Shown: positions 9,408-18,762 of the stretch, piece by piece | Layout: every line of letters begins with the position of its first letter | Position numbering within the stretch: position 1 is the stretch's first letter | Assembly: GCA_027064005.1 (NCBI GenBank) | Contig: JAMOQM010000067.1 | Location: 1 to 46,348 of the forward strand | Direction of reading: 5' to 3' | Length of the DNA stretch: 46,348 nucleotides | Origin: Candidatus Cloacimonadota bacterium | Lineage (GTDB): Bacteria > Cloacimonadota > Cloacimonadia > Cloacimonadales > JAMOQM01 | Notes under the pieces: generated by a model | Database searches by the model: none | What the model was told of the DNA's origin: nothing | Seen by the model: the letters and a program-made list of their open reading frames with translations, nothing else | Position numbers and translations under genes: made by a program

Positions 9408-9989
9408 AAAATTTCTGAACATCTTTTTTGTCAAATTTATTATTTTAGATTTGGCATTTACCCTGAAATTTTGCATGAATGTAAATTAGGATTTATCAAT
9501 CTAAAAAAGTAGGGAGTAGGTGTAATAATAGGGGAGTTATAAGAAATTACCGTTTAAGAATATCAGGGCTGAAAAAATACTATTGGAAATATTTCGAAAA
9601 ATTTCGAAAGTATGCCAGATTTCATTTTTTTTTGACACTATTTTTCAGAAATTTAGATGAATTTTAAGTGATCTTGGAGACCTTCCGGTAGAAATAAACG
9701 AAGCGAAAAAATGTCAGTTCGCTTTCGGCTAAAAACTTTGCAACTCACTTATTGGAATAAGGAGAAAATTTGAGAAAAATTAAATTTTTTTTAGGGAAAA
9801 GTATTCTAACAATAGAAATATAACATGGAAATAAGGTAAACAATAAAATACATTTTAGGTTATTGCCTACCTTGAAAGTGGATGCGGGTATAGATGTTAT
9901 GCCCAACATAATATTATAAATCCTAGTATAAATAAGTTTACTAAAAATATAGAATAATTTATCTGGAGTAAATAAATTAGTAATTAAGA
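9408..9989. other. Intergenic stretch, no supported gene
   Basis: About 580 bases between the tetR operator and the broken nuclease gene. Reading frames are short and interrupted on both strands. The only structure seen is an AAGCGAA / TTCGCTT inverted repeat at 9701-9724 with a 10-base loop. A 110-residue minus-strand frame overlapping 9745-10077 covers the antisense of the nuclease remnant and has no recognisable features. The stretch may hold eroded coding sequence, but I cannot identify any. Confidence 0.4.
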
Positions 9990-11019
9990 GGTTATATAAA
10001 TTTAATTGTTGATTTAGATAAACATCTCTTAAATGAAATTTCTCAGTTAATTGAGCAAACAAGAATGAAAATAGCAACTCAAGCTAATAGTGCATTAACC
10101 ATACTATTTTGGGAAGTTGGATAAAAAATAAATGTGCATATTTTAAATAATAAGAGAGCCGAATATGGTAAACAGATTGTTGTTACATTGTCACGAGAAT
10201 TAGTTAAAAAATTTGGTCGCAATTTTGAGGAAAAAAACCTTCGAAGAATGCAACAATTTGCAGAGCAATTTATGGATTTTGAAATTGTCGTTACATTGTC
10301 ACGACATTTAAGTTGGTCTCACATTTTAGCGTTGCTTCCATTAAAAAGCAAGCAGGCAAAAATATTCTACGCTGAAAAATCAGCCTCTGAGTTGTGGAGT
10401 GTAAGAGAACTTCGTAAACAAATTTCCCGTAAAATCTATGAACGAGCACAAATTGCTAATTCGCAATTATCAAAAAATCAACAAAATATTCATCACATTT
10501 TCAAAGATCCATACTTGTTGGATTTTCTAGATGTAAAAGATGATTATTTAGAAAATGATTTGGAAACGGCAATTCTTAAAGACCTTGAACAATTTATTCT
10601 TAAATTGGGAAATGGTTTCACATTTGTTGAAAGGCAGAAAAGAATGATTATTGACGGAGAAGATTTTTATTTAGATTTGTTATTTTTTCATAGAAAATTG
10701 AAACGATTAGTAGCAATTGAGCTAAAAATAGATAAATTTAAAGCTGCATATAAAGGACAAATGGAATTGTATTTGAAATGGTTAGATAAATATGATCGCC
10801 AAGAAAATGAAAAAACCAATTGGATTGATTTTATGTGCAGAAACAAGTAGAGAACAAGTTGAATTATTAGAAATGCACAAAGACGGAATGATGGTAGCTG
10901 AATATTGGACTGAATTACCACCTAAAGAAGAATTTGAGAAGAAATTGCATTTTGCTCTTATTGAAGCAAAAGAAAGAATCGAACGAAGAAAAATGATGAT
11001 TGAGGATTCACTTAATTAA
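9984..11019 (+). pseudogene. Broken YhcG/DUF1016-type PDDEXK nuclease gene
   Basis: Joined frames give an almost full-length DUF1016 (YhcG) protein, a family with an N-terminal helical domain and a C-terminal PD-(D/E)XK nuclease-like domain, often near restriction and defence loci. Family landmarks are ISQLIEQTRMKIATQANSAL and LFWEVG, NKRAEYGKQIVVTLSRELV, HLSWSHILALLPL, FKDPYLLDFL, IDGEDFYLDLLFFHRKLKRL with VAIELKIDKFKAAYKGQM, then PIGLILCAETSREQVELLEM. Three defects are visible: no ATG in the 5' frame, which is open only from 9984; a TAA at 10122-10124 inside the conserved WEVGK(K/R)IN segment; and a one-base shift at the A-run 10810-10815 separating ...RQENEK from PIGLIL.... The piece from the GTG/ATG region at 10134 could still be translated but lacks the N-terminal domain and the last ~65 residues. 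Confidence 0.85.
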
Positions 11020-11299
11020 TTTTGAGAATGGGCTTAACATAGCAATATACAAAGCCGGTTGAAACTTTTTATTAAAGCTATTTTGTTTTATAAAAGTTTA
11101 GTGGTTTTTGAAAGCTAAAATGGTAATTTTGGCTTCGTGGCAGCTGCGAAACTATTACGTGAAATACAACCTGGCATCCCCCCGAAATTTTTCAAACAAC
11201 ATAAGTTAACTTATATATATTAAAGGAAATAAATTACATTTATCTGAGTCTCCTATAAATTTGTAAATCACAAAAAGCCAAAAGCAAATTGGAGAGTAG

Positions 11300-11318
11300 A
11301 ACAATCCGCCGGATTGTT
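11300..11318. repeat. Small palindrome, REP-like
   Basis: AACAATCC and GGATTGTT form a perfect 8-bp stem around GCC. There is no U-tract long enough to call it a confident terminator. It lies 35 bases from a larger palindrome and may belong to the same repeat unit. Confidence 0.5.
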
Positions 11319-11352
11319 TATTTAATTCTTCAATCGGTTAAAATCTTTTTTG

Positions 11353-11387
11353 ATAGTAGAGATGCCCAATTTGGGCGTCTCTACTAT
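11353..11387. repeat. 35-base palindrome, REP-like element
   Basis: A 15-bp stem (ATAGTAGAGATGCCC with GGGCGTCTCTACTAT, one T-G pair) closes on AATTT. Palindromes of the form GTAGAGACGCCC...GGGCGTCTCTAC recur between genes of many FCB and cyanobacterial genomes, so this is likely a dispersed repeat. It could also act as a terminator since TTT follows. Copy number cannot be judged from this window. Confidence 0.6.
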
Positions 11388-11485
11388 TTCAAAAATTTCG
11401 GCGGAAGAACAATTTTCCGATAAAGCAATTGACAGAATGATTGTATTTCAAAATATATTTTTTAATTAATTAAGGAGTTTTATTT

Positions 11486-12553
11486 GTGATATATAATTAT
11501 TTAATCGCCTTTTTGGCGTCATTCTTTTTGGTGTCCTTTCTTACGCCTTTGATTATCAAATTAGCTTTTAAAATCGGTTTTTTAGATAATCCGAATTATA
11601 GGAAAGTGCATAAAAAAGCGACTCCGGTTCTTGGCGGATTGGGAGTTTTTTTAGGATTTTCATTAATGCTTATTTTTGATATTTCTATTTCAAAGGGAGA
11701 GCTTTTTAACAGAAATATATTAGGGTTTATTTTAGGGGCATTAATTATTGTTATTGTCGGAATGATTGATGATCGTTTCGGAATGAAGCCAAAGCCAAAA
11801 TTATTAGGGCAATTATTTGCCTGTATGGCATTTATTTATTTTAACAATCTTATGACTATTTTCGGGCCGATTTATTTTACATTACCGATTCTCATTTTTT
11901 GGATGATTGGATTAATGAATGCGTTTAATTTCTTAGATAATATGGATGGAATTTTATCGGGAATGGCAGGAATTCTTGCTTTGGGATTTTACGGAATTAC
12001 TTTTGTTTCCAAAACCCAAATGATGATGAATCAGGCACATTTTATAGCGTTGTTATCTTTAACTTTTTCCGGAGCTGTTTTGGGATTTTTACCATATAAT
12101 TTTAATCCTGCAAAAATATTTCTCGGTGATTCGGGAAGTATGTTTATCGGATATTTTCTTGGTTCAATGGGAATTCTTTCGGGTCGGTTCGCTTCATTAA
12201 GGATGAACAGCAATTTATTTTATTTATTGCCTGTTTTACTTTTAAGTTACGCGATTTTTGACATTTCTTTAGTAAGTTATACAAGAAAAAGAGATGGACG
12301 AAAAGTTACGGAAGGTGGCAAAGATCATTCGACTCATAGAATTGGTAATGCCATTGAATCAACCAAACTTACGGCAATATTTATCTACATTATTAATGCT
12401 ATCATCGTTTTGATAACAATTTTGGTTTATCAGGCAAAATCAGTGCCTTTATTATTAGCTATTACATTGACCTTCATTTTATTCTTTTTATTCTTTGGAA
12501 AGAAGCTGAACGAAATACCGGTCATTATTACTAAAAATCAATTAAAAAAATGA
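11486..12553 (+). CDS. Polyprenyl-phosphate sugar-1-phosphate transferase, WecA/TagO/MraY type
   Basis: The 355-residue polytopic membrane protein (about ten or eleven helices) belongs to the family that moves a sugar-1-phosphate, usually GlcNAc or MurNAc-pentapeptide, from a UDP-sugar to undecaprenyl phosphate at the inner membrane face. Visible catalytic motifs are IDDRFGM (about 95-101), NAFNFLDNMDG (145-155, with the metal-site aspartates in DNMDG), GDSGSMFIGY (about 214) and the His loop GGKDHSTHRI. Early PNYRKVHKKATPVLGG is also typical. MraY is unlikely because there is no cell-wall gene cluster here, so initiation of a surface polysaccharide or O-antigen is more likely. It starts with GTG behind AAGGAG at an 8-base spacing. 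Its last codons overlap the next gene by 4 bases (ATGA). Confidence 0.92.
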   Translation: MIYNYLIAFLASFFLVSFLTPLIIKLAFKIGFLDNPNYRKVHKKATPVLGGLGVFLGFSLMLIFDISISKGELFNRNILGFILGALIIVIVGMIDDRFGMKPKPKLLGQLFACMAFIYFNNLMTIFGPIYFTLPILIFWMIGLMNAFNFLDNMDGILSGMAGILALGFYGITFVSKTQMMMNQAHFIALLSLTFSGAVLGFLPYNFNPAKIFLGDSGSMFIGYFLGSMGILSGRFASLRMNSNLFYLLPVLLLSYAIFDISLVSYTRKRDGRKVTEGGKDHSTHRIGNAIESTKLTAIFIYIINAIIVLITILVYQAKSVPLLLAITLTFILFFLFFGKKLNEIPVIITKNQLKK

Positions 12554-13275
12554 AAATCAGAGTTTTAGGAATTGCCAGCGGTTTACCGGAATTGGGATTA
12601 CATCATTCCGCATTTTATGTTGAGACAAAAGATAGAAATATTTTAATAGATGCGGGAGAAGGGATTTCTCAACAGATTCTGAAATTCAAATTAGATAAAA
12701 ATGTCATTGATGAAATTTATATTTCTCATTTACATCCTGACCATTTTTCAGGAATTTTTATGCTGATTCAAATGCTGTATCTTCAAAAAAGAACAAAAGA
12801 TTTATATGTCTATCTTCCGGAAGAAGTTGAAAAAGTTAAAGAAATGTTTAATACAATGTATATTTTCCAAGAAAAACTTTCTTATAAAATATTCTTTTTA
12901 AAAATGAGAAAAAACGATAATATCATTCCAATCGAAAACACGCATTTAAAAACTTACCGGAAATTTACCGCAAAAGTAAATCATAAAAATCCTCTAATTT
13001 CTTTCAGTTATATTATTAATGAAGATAAAAAGAAAATCATATTCACTTCTGATATCGCTTCTACAGAACATTTAACAAATCATATCTCACAAACCGGAAT
13101 AATTTTTATTGACGCATTTCACCCAAAATCTAAAGAAATAATTAGACTCTCCGATTCTTTTGAAGGGGATATTTTCTTAACTCATTCTTTGAGTGAAGAA
13201 TTAAAATTGGAACTAATACAAAATAAAAGGAAAAATATTTTTAATGCTAACGAAAAAGACGAAATTATTTTTTAG
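12550..13275 (+). CDS. MBL-fold metallo-hydrolase, RNase Z-like
   Basis: The 241-residue cytoplasmic protein has the metallo-beta-lactamase metal-binding motif ISHLHPDHFSGI (His60, His62, Asp64, His65) preceded by NILIDAGEGISQQIL. The latter is the arrangement seen in RNase Z and related hydrolases such as arylsulfatase-like AtsA. Further ligands are probably in FTSDIAS and in LTHS near the C-terminus. The expected exosite arm of true RNase Z was not recognised, so a tRNA 3'-processing role is only possible. Start and stop overlap its neighbours: 4 bases with the transferase and 32 with the TPR lipoprotein. Confidence 0.85.
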   Translation: MKIRVLGIASGLPELGLHHSAFYVETKDRNILIDAGEGISQQILKFKLDKNVIDEIYISHLHPDHFSGIFMLIQMLYLQKRTKDLYVYLPEEVEKVKEMFNTMYIFQEKLSYKIFFLKMRKNDNIIPIENTHLKTYRKFTAKVNHKNPLISFSYIINEDKKKIIFTSDIASTEHLTNHISQTGIIFIDAFHPKSKEIIRLSDSFEGDIFLTHSLSEELKLELIQNKRKNIFNANEKDEIIF

Positions 13276-14653
13276 TATTGCCATAGTTTTAATCTTATCA
13301 AGCTGCACTCTTGAAAGATATTCTTTGGCACACAGTCAGTTAAAAAACAAAAAATACGCTCTGGCTATTAATAATTATGATAAATATATTAAGATTTCCA
13401 AAAACGGTGCCTTAAAAACACGAGCAAAAATGGAAAGAGCCGAAGCCTATTATCAGACAGGATTAAAAGCATTTAAGCTTAAAAAATGGGATATCGCCGC
13501 CAGATTTTTCTTTTTGGCAAACATCAAAAAAGCAAATAATATCCTCGATAATTGCTATTGGAATTTAGCAAAAGATGAGCTTAAAAAAGGAAATAAAGAA
13601 AAAGCGTTAGAATATTATAACATCATAGTAAAACATTTTCCTAATTCAGATAAAATGGCTGATGTACTTTTGACAAGAATCAAAATTAATTTTGAAAAAG
13701 ACAATTGTGAAACAAAAATTTGGGAAGATTATAAAGCTCTTTGTAATGGTAATTATGATAAATCGAAACAGAAAGAAGCTCAAATTTATGCTGATAAAAT
13801 TTTACCATCTTTAATAAGTTCCGCTCAATATATTGCCGACAATGTTTCTTCGGAAAAAGCTGTGGAACAATTTGAAAATTTGCGAAAATACCCTTCAAAG
13901 TATCAAAAAGAAATTTCTAATCGAATTGCTAATATCTATTTGAAATTGGCAGAAGAAAAAATATCTGAAGAAAATTATATTAAAGCGGATGAATTCTTTA
14001 ATTTGGCAATCCGAAACAACCCTAAATTAGAAGGGAAAGTTAAGGTTAAACTCAACAGTCTCGTAAATCTTTTCATTAAAAAAGGAGATCAACTTCTCAA
14101 AGAAAGAAATATCAAATTGGCATTAAAAAATTACAATAAAGTATTTGAGATAATCCCGAATAATTCAAAAGCAATTAGTGCTATTGAAAAAGCTAAAACT
14201 AAAGAAAAAAATATTGTTTCCGCCGACAGTCTTTTTAAAATAGCTAAAAATTTTGAAAATAATAAGAAATATGCGAAAGCATTAAAAATTTATAAACAAG
14301 CATATAAATTGGATTCTTTAGATAAAACCAAACACCGTATTTTCATCGTTTCCAATATTTTAAAAGCTAAAAAAGATCCTGTTGGATTCGCAAGACAAAT
14401 CATTTTAAATTATAAAAATAACATCTTTGAAAGAAAAACACAACAAATTATTTCTGAAATGAAACAAAAATACCCCGACGAAGTCAAAGTAGGAAAGTTA
14501 AAATTCTTCCTTTCGGTCGGTGAATATAATTATGAAGTTAGATACGATATTACAACGCCAAACGAAAATTATTTCTTGATTTGGCAAATTGATTTATCAA
14601 CACAAGATGTTATTCCTTTGAATAAATTAACAGAAAAAATATTTGGGAAGTAG
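13244..14653 (+). CDS. TPR-containing lipoprotein
   Basis: The 469-residue protein has a lipoprotein signal peptide with the lipobox LSSC (Cys21) and so is probably membrane-anchored, facing the periplasm. The mature part is helical and full of tetratricopeptide-like units, for example KKYALAINNYDKYIKI, KGNKEKALEYYNIIVKHFPN, IKLALKNYNKVFEIIPNNSK and KKYAKALKIYKQAYKLD. The last ~60 residues change to a beta-rich segment (EVKVGKLKFFLSVGEYNYEV) that is not TPR. Such proteins scaffold envelope assemblies, but no specific partner can be named. The ATG at 13244 lies inside the end of the hydrolase gene and is preceded by AAAAGG. Confidence 0.85.
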   Translation: MLTKKTKLFFSIAIVLILSSCTLERYSLAHSQLKNKKYALAINNYDKYIKISKNGALKTRAKMERAEAYYQTGLKAFKLKKWDIAARFFFLANIKKANNILDNCYWNLAKDELKKGNKEKALEYYNIIVKHFPNSDKMADVLLTRIKINFEKDNCETKIWEDYKALCNGNYDKSKQKEAQIYADKILPSLISSAQYIADNVSSEKAVEQFENLRKYPSKYQKEISNRIANIYLKLAEEKISEENYIKADEFFNLAIRNNPKLEGKVKVKLNSLVNLFIKKGDQLLKERNIKLALKNYNKVFEIIPNNSKAISAIEKAKTKEKNIVSADSLFKIAKNFENNKKYAKALKIYKQAYKLDSLDKTKHRIFIVSNILKAKKDPVGFARQIILNYKNNIFERKTQQIISEMKQKYPDEVKVGKLKFFLSVGEYNYEVRYDITTPNENYFLIWQIDLSTQDVIPLNKLTEKIFGK

Positions 14654-14659
14654 AAATTT

Positions 14660-15232
14660 ATGAAGAATTTAATCCTTATCATCCTAACCGTTTTTGCAAT
14701 AAATATCTCTGCCAAAGATTTCAATATTATGGATTTTTCCCGCCCCGATAAATATGGCTGGGAAACTTTTGAGAAAAGAGAAAAAGCAGTGGAAGACCTT
14801 TCGGAAAGACAAAAGTTATTACAACTTTATGAAATGGAAAAACAAGATATTTACGGGAATGTTATCAAATCGCTTGTTATCCCTGGTTGGGGACAATATC
14901 ACGCGAAAAACTATTCTAAAGGTCAGATTTTTTTGGGGATGGAAACCGTTATGTTACTGACTTCCTACTATTTATATCAACAATCAATGAACAAATACGA
15001 CAGATATAAACAGGCAACTCAAATTGACGAGATTAATAAACTTTATGATGAGGCTGCTCGTCCGTATCGTTTTGCTCAAACATTTTTAGGAGCATATTTG
15101 GCTATTTTAATTTATAATTGTTACGATAGTGTTGAAACGACAAATGATTATAATGCCAAAGTTTGGAATAGAATTGAGAATAAATCTTTAAAAATATCGG
15201 TTACTCCGACAGGCTTAACTTTGAGGTTTTAA
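14660..15232 (+). CDS. DUF5683-like membrane protein
   Basis: The 190-residue protein has an N-terminal signal sequence (MKNLILIILTVFAINISA). A central SLVIPGWGQYHAKNYSKGQ segment is followed by two hydrophobic helices (about 90-110 and 140-160). That motif is the hallmark of DUF5683-type proteins of FCB bacteria, whose role is unknown. It is sandwiched between two lipoproteins, 6 bases after one and overlapping the next by a single base, so the three are probably translated together and may form an envelope complex. Confidence 0.75.
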   Translation: MKNLILIILTVFAINISAKDFNIMDFSRPDKYGWETFEKREKAVEDLSERQKLLQLYEMEKQDIYGNVIKSLVIPGWGQYHAKNYSKGQIFLGMETVMLLTSYYLYQQSMNKYDRYKQATQIDEINKLYDEAARPYRFAQTFLGAYLAILIYNCYDSVETTNDYNAKVWNRIENKSLKISVTPTGLTLRF

Positions 15233-15624
15233 TGAAAAAAATAATTTTTATCACAGCGATGATTTTATCATTATTGGGATGCTCTTTATCCCATAAAAAT
15301 CCCTTGGATTCATCAAACGTAGAAATTCCTAAAAGTGTTATCGGAATAGAATTATTTTCCTCATCTCCTCAATCTCCGGAAAAATATGTGGAAATACATT
15401 GGGAAAAACTAACTAATGTTGAAGGATATTATATTTATAGAGCTATGATTTTTGACGGTCAATATGAAAAAATAGCTACAATTCCTAATTCTCAAGGTAA
15501 TAATATGATTTTCCGCGACAACAATGTTTTCTCCAACAATTTTTATTATTATAAAATGTCTGCTTATAATTCTCAAGGTTTGGAAGGACATTTATCAGGA
15601 TTTTTACGAATCTTTGTTGAATAA
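15232..15624 (+). CDS. Small lipoprotein with a fibronectin III-like domain
   Basis: The 130-residue protein begins with a lipoprotein signal peptide (lipobox LLGC, Cys17). The remainder looks like one fibronectin III-like beta-sandwich: VEIHWEKLTNVEGYYIYRA, then YEKIATIP and the closing FYYYKMSAYNSQG. The start ATG shares its A with the stop of the preceding gene (TAATG), indicating coupled translation. Function is unknown; likely an envelope-anchored binding or scaffold protein. Confidence 0.75.
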   Translation: MKKIIFITAMILSLLGCSLSHKNPLDSSNVEIPKSVIGIELFSSSPQSPEKYVEIHWEKLTNVEGYYIYRAMIFDGQYEKIATIPNSQGNNMIFRDNNVFSNNFYYYKMSAYNSQGLEGHLSGFLRIFVE

Positions 15625-15627
15625 TCT

Positions 15628-17802
15628 ATGATATCACTCAATTCTTTAAATCCTCAGCAAAAAGAAATTGTTCAAACTACGGAAGGTCCGGTATTGGTTT
15701 TAGCCGGAGCGGGAAGTGGTAAAACACGCTCAATAATCTTTCGAACAGCATATTTAATTTTAGAGAAAAAGGTAAATCCTTACAATATTTTAATCGTTAC
15801 TTTTACAAATAAAGCCGCAAAAGAATTGCAATATCGATTGCGAACGGAATTTTCGGTTTACAATCACAAAATGTGGGTTGGAACTTTCCATTCCATTTGT
15901 GTAAGAATTTTACGCCGTGAAAGTGAATTTCTAAAAGTAAACTCGTCTTTTACAATTTATGATTCCGGAGACAAACAGCAAATACTGAAAAAAATCATAA
16001 AAAAACTTAATATTGAAACTAAAACTTTTCCGGTAAATAAAGTTGCTTCCATCATCAGCAAACAAAAGAATTCTCTAATTTCCGCCGAAGAATTTTTCAA
16101 ATTTAATGATGAAAATTTTTACACCAAAACCATCTCTAAAATATATTTTGAATATCAAAAAATTCTCATTCAAAACAACGCTCTTGATTTCGATGATTTA
16201 TTGATGCAAACCGATGTCCTGCTTTATAATCACCAAGAGATTAGAGAAAAATACGCCCATATTTTCCAATATATAATGATTGACGAATATCAAGACACAA
16301 ATTTTGCCCAATTCAAATTTGTTAATTTACTCTCAACCGGTACAAAAAATATCTGCGTTGTTGGTGATGATGATCAGGCAATTTACAGCTGGCGTGGTGC
16401 CGATATCCGCAATATTCTCCAATTTGAAAAAGATTATAAAAACGTAAAAAAAATATTTTTGAAACAAAACTATCGCTCGACAAATTCCATTCTTGATTTG
16501 GCAAATTCTTTGATCACACATAATAAACAAAGGCACGCAAAAGAATTATGGAGCGATAAAGAAAAAGGCGAAATTCCCCGTTTGGCAACTCTTGATAATG
16601 AATATGAAGAAGCGGATTTTGTCATTGATGAAGTTAAAAATTTGGTCAAAGAATACAAATCTGATTTCAACGATATTGCTATTTTGTATCGCACCAATTC
16701 TCAATCGCGAGTTTTGGAAAATCAATTTATAAAAGAAGGGCTTCCCTATCGTATTATCGGTGGAGTGAATTTTCTGCAAAGAAAAGAAATTAAGGACGTT
16801 TTAAGTTATTTGCGAATTTTAGATAATCCGGACGATAACGAGAGTTTTTTACGCATAATTAATTTTCCTAAAAGAGGAATTGGCAAAGTTACAATTGGGA
16901 AAATTATCGAATATTCCATTATGGAAGGTTTGAGTTTATTCAATTATTTTATGCAATCGGATTTATCAAAGTATTTTTCGAAAACTATTTTCAGCAGATT
17001 TGATAAGTTAAAGAAACAATTCAATACTTGGATTAGTTTAGCGGATTCTTTGGATTTGTTAGTCGATAAAATTGTTTCCGATTTGGATTTGGTTCAAATA
17101 TATGAGAATAGTAAAGATCCGAAAGATATTTCGCGAGCGGAAAATATTAAAGAATTTGTTTTATCAGCAAAAGAATTTAAAGATAAATACTTTGAAGAAA
17201 ATGACGTAAATCCTAAGCTTTCCGACTATTTACAAAACGTTTCCTTACAAACGGATTATTCAGAAGAAAATACAGATAGCAACTCGGTTAACCTTCTAAC
17301 GATTCATAATTCAAAAGGTCTTGAATTTAAGCACGTTATTATTGTTGGTTTAGAAGATGGATTGCTTCCGCATAAATTATCAATTACCGCCGAAAATAAA
17401 GAATTCCAAATTGAAGAAGAAAGAAGACTTCTTTATGTGGCAATGACCAGAGCGAAATTGACACTTGCACTTTCTTACGGAAGATGGAGGCATACTTTTG
17501 ACGGTTATTTCCCATCCCTTCCAAGCAGATTTTTGGGAGAATTGGACAGCGATAAAATTCAAAGCACAAAAAACCAGTTTTATGAAATCCAAACTCCAAG
17601 AACAACTCAAAAGAAAATTAAGAAAAAAGTTGTTTTGGAAAGTTATAAACATTTTAAAATCGGTCAACACGTAACTCACAATAATTTTGGAAAAGGTATT
17701 ATTTTAAATGTTGAAGGTACTGATGAAAAAGCTAAGTTGACAATATCTTTCCAATCCGGAAAATTGAAAAAAATATTAGGTTCTTTTATTAAATTAATTT
17801 AG
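15628..17802 (+). CDS. pcrA: UvrD/PcrA-type superfamily 1 DNA helicase
   Basis: The 724-residue 3'-5' helicase acts in nucleotide excision and mismatch repair and in removing proteins from DNA. All helicase motifs can be read in order: Q-motif LNPQQKEIV, Walker A AGAGSGKT (about 27-34), TFTNKAAKEL, WVGTFHSICVRIL, Walker B DEYQDTNFAQF, GDDDQAIYSWRGA (motif III), LKQNYRSTNSIL (motif IV), LLTIHNSKGLEF (motif V) and YVAMTRAK (motif VI). The C-terminus HVTHNNFGKGIIL matches the PcrA tail that binds RNA polymerase in other bacteria. Length is normal for PcrA/UvrD. It follows the small lipoprotein gene by 3 bases. PcrA and UvrD naming is interchangeable here. Confidence 0.96.
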   Translation: MISLNSLNPQQKEIVQTTEGPVLVLAGAGSGKTRSIIFRTAYLILEKKVNPYNILIVTFTNKAAKELQYRLRTEFSVYNHKMWVGTFHSICVRILRRESEFLKVNSSFTIYDSGDKQQILKKIIKKLNIETKTFPVNKVASIISKQKNSLISAEEFFKFNDENFYTKTISKIYFEYQKILIQNNALDFDDLLMQTDVLLYNHQEIREKYAHIFQYIMIDEYQDTNFAQFKFVNLLSTGTKNICVVGDDDQAIYSWRGADIRNILQFEKDYKNVKKIFLKQNYRSTNSILDLANSLITHNKQRHAKELWSDKEKGEIPRLATLDNEYEEADFVIDEVKNLVKEYKSDFNDIAILYRTNSQSRVLENQFIKEGLPYRIIGGVNFLQRKEIKDVLSYLRILDNPDDNESFLRIINFPKRGIGKVTIGKIIEYSIMEGLSLFNYFMQSDLSKYFSKTIFSRFDKLKKQFNTWISLADSLDLLVDKIVSDLDLVQIYENSKDPKDISRAENIKEFVLSAKEFKDKYFEENDVNPKLSDYLQNVSLQTDYSEENTDSNSVNLLTIHNSKGLEFKHVIIVGLEDGLLPHKLSITAENKEFQIEEERRLLYVAMTRAKLTLALSYGRWRHTFDGYFPSLPSRFLGELDSDKIQSTKNQFYEIQTPRTTQKKIKKKVVLESYKHFKIGQHVTHNNFGKGIILNVEGTDEKAKLTISFQSGKLKKILGSFIKLI

Positions 17803-17810
17803 GAGGAAGA

Positions 17811-18761
17811 ATGAAGAAGTTTTTGATAATGATGAATCTGTTGCTGATAATTTCATTATGCCACGCTACAAAATATGCCGGTGAAATATTTCAATTAGGA
17901 GCCGGAGTCAGAAATTTTGCTTTAGGAAATGTTGGATTAACCGATGAAAATACTTCCGCAGCAGCATATTGGAACCCTTCCCTTTTGAGCAAATCCGATA
18001 AAATGAATATTGAGATTATGCATGATGAAGAATTCTCCGGTTTGATGAAATATGACACAATTTCAGCCACTTTCGGAAACTCTAACCGCTATTCTTTTGT
18101 ATTATCCAGAATAGGAATTGATAAAAACGCCAGAACAAAATTGAATGATTACACGCAAGGTGTTTCGGAAGACAATCAACCTTACGTTTCAGAATATTTC
18201 ACCAATTCCGATTACATAATGTATTTTGGCATTATGAGAACATTTTTCAATAAAATCGACTTGGGATTTAGTCCAAAAATAGCTTATCGCTCTCTTGCCG
18301 GAAATAGCGGATATGGGTTCGGACTCGATATTTCTTCTCATAAAAAAATTTCTTCTAAATTATTATTAGGGATAAAAATAAGAGATTTAATCCCAACACA
18401 AATTATTTGGGAAAACGGAACTCACGAAAATGTAACTCCTTCTTTAGATTTAGAAACTCGTTACTCTTTAAATTTTCCAATTATCAATAAAAAAAGTAAT
18501 TTATATTTTAGAATGGAATCTTTCAGCGAAAACCGAGATTATTCATCAACTTTGCATTTGAATAATCAATTCAGTGCAGATTTTCACACAGGTTTAGAAA
18601 TAAAATTCAACAAATATTTGAATATCTATTCCGGATATGATGTTGATAATTTCACTGCCGGCTTATCTGTAAAAATAAATAAATACAATATAAATTACGG
18701 ATTCAAACAAAACACGGAATTAGATAATTGTCACAGAATTTCAATAGGAATTAAATTATAG
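17811..18761 (+). CDS. PorV/PorQ-family outer-membrane protein
   Basis: The 316-residue protein has a signal peptide (about 1-19) and then the landmark AGEIFQLGAGVRNFALGNVG with SAAAYWNPSLLS, the N-terminal signature of the PorV/PorQ branch of FadL-like barrels. PorV shuttles type IX cargo to the surface in Bacteroidota. The rest alternates polar and hydrophobic residues as in a beta-barrel and ends in GIKL. AGGAGG lies just before its ATG. It sits between pcrA and dxr with tiny gaps. It is plausible, not shown, that this or the other PorV-like gene at 23712 serves the secreted protein at 5498-8746. Confidence 0.8.
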   Translation: MKKFLIMMNLLLIISLCHATKYAGEIFQLGAGVRNFALGNVGLTDENTSAAAYWNPSLLSKSDKMNIEIMHDEEFSGLMKYDTISATFGNSNRYSFVLSRIGIDKNARTKLNDYTQGVSEDNQPYVSEYFTNSDYIMYFGIMRTFFNKIDLGFSPKIAYRSLAGNSGYGFGLDISSHKKISSKLLLGIKIRDLIPTQIIWENGTHENVTPSLDLETRYSLNFPIINKKSNLYFRMESFSENRDYSSTLHLNNQFSADFHTGLEIKFNKYLNIYSGYDVDNFTAGLSVKINKYNINYGFKQNTELDNCHRISIGIKL

Positions 18762-18762
18762 A

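Larger units (their letters stand above)
11020..11485. other. Intergenic stretch with palindromic repeats, no gene
   Basis: About 465 bases between the nuclease remnant and the glycosyltransferase gene. No frame of any length looks coding. It holds the two palindromes listed separately (11300-11318 and 11353-11387) and, at its right end, the AAGGAG ribosome site (11472-11477) for the next gene. The text looks like decayed DNA with mobile or REP-like palindromes. Confidence 0.5.

Noticed and set aside
9745-10077. 110-residue minus-strand frame
   Set aside because: It lies antisense to the 5' part of the broken YhcG-type gene and in AT-rich DNA, with no ribosome site or recognisable motif.
9899-11060. 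Integron-like attC sites flanking the nuclease remnant (ATGCCCAACATAAT near 9900 and GGGCTTAACATAGCAATAT near 11032)
   Set aside because: The resemblance is limited to AACATA-type words; no paired core sites with the expected symmetry and no integrase were found.
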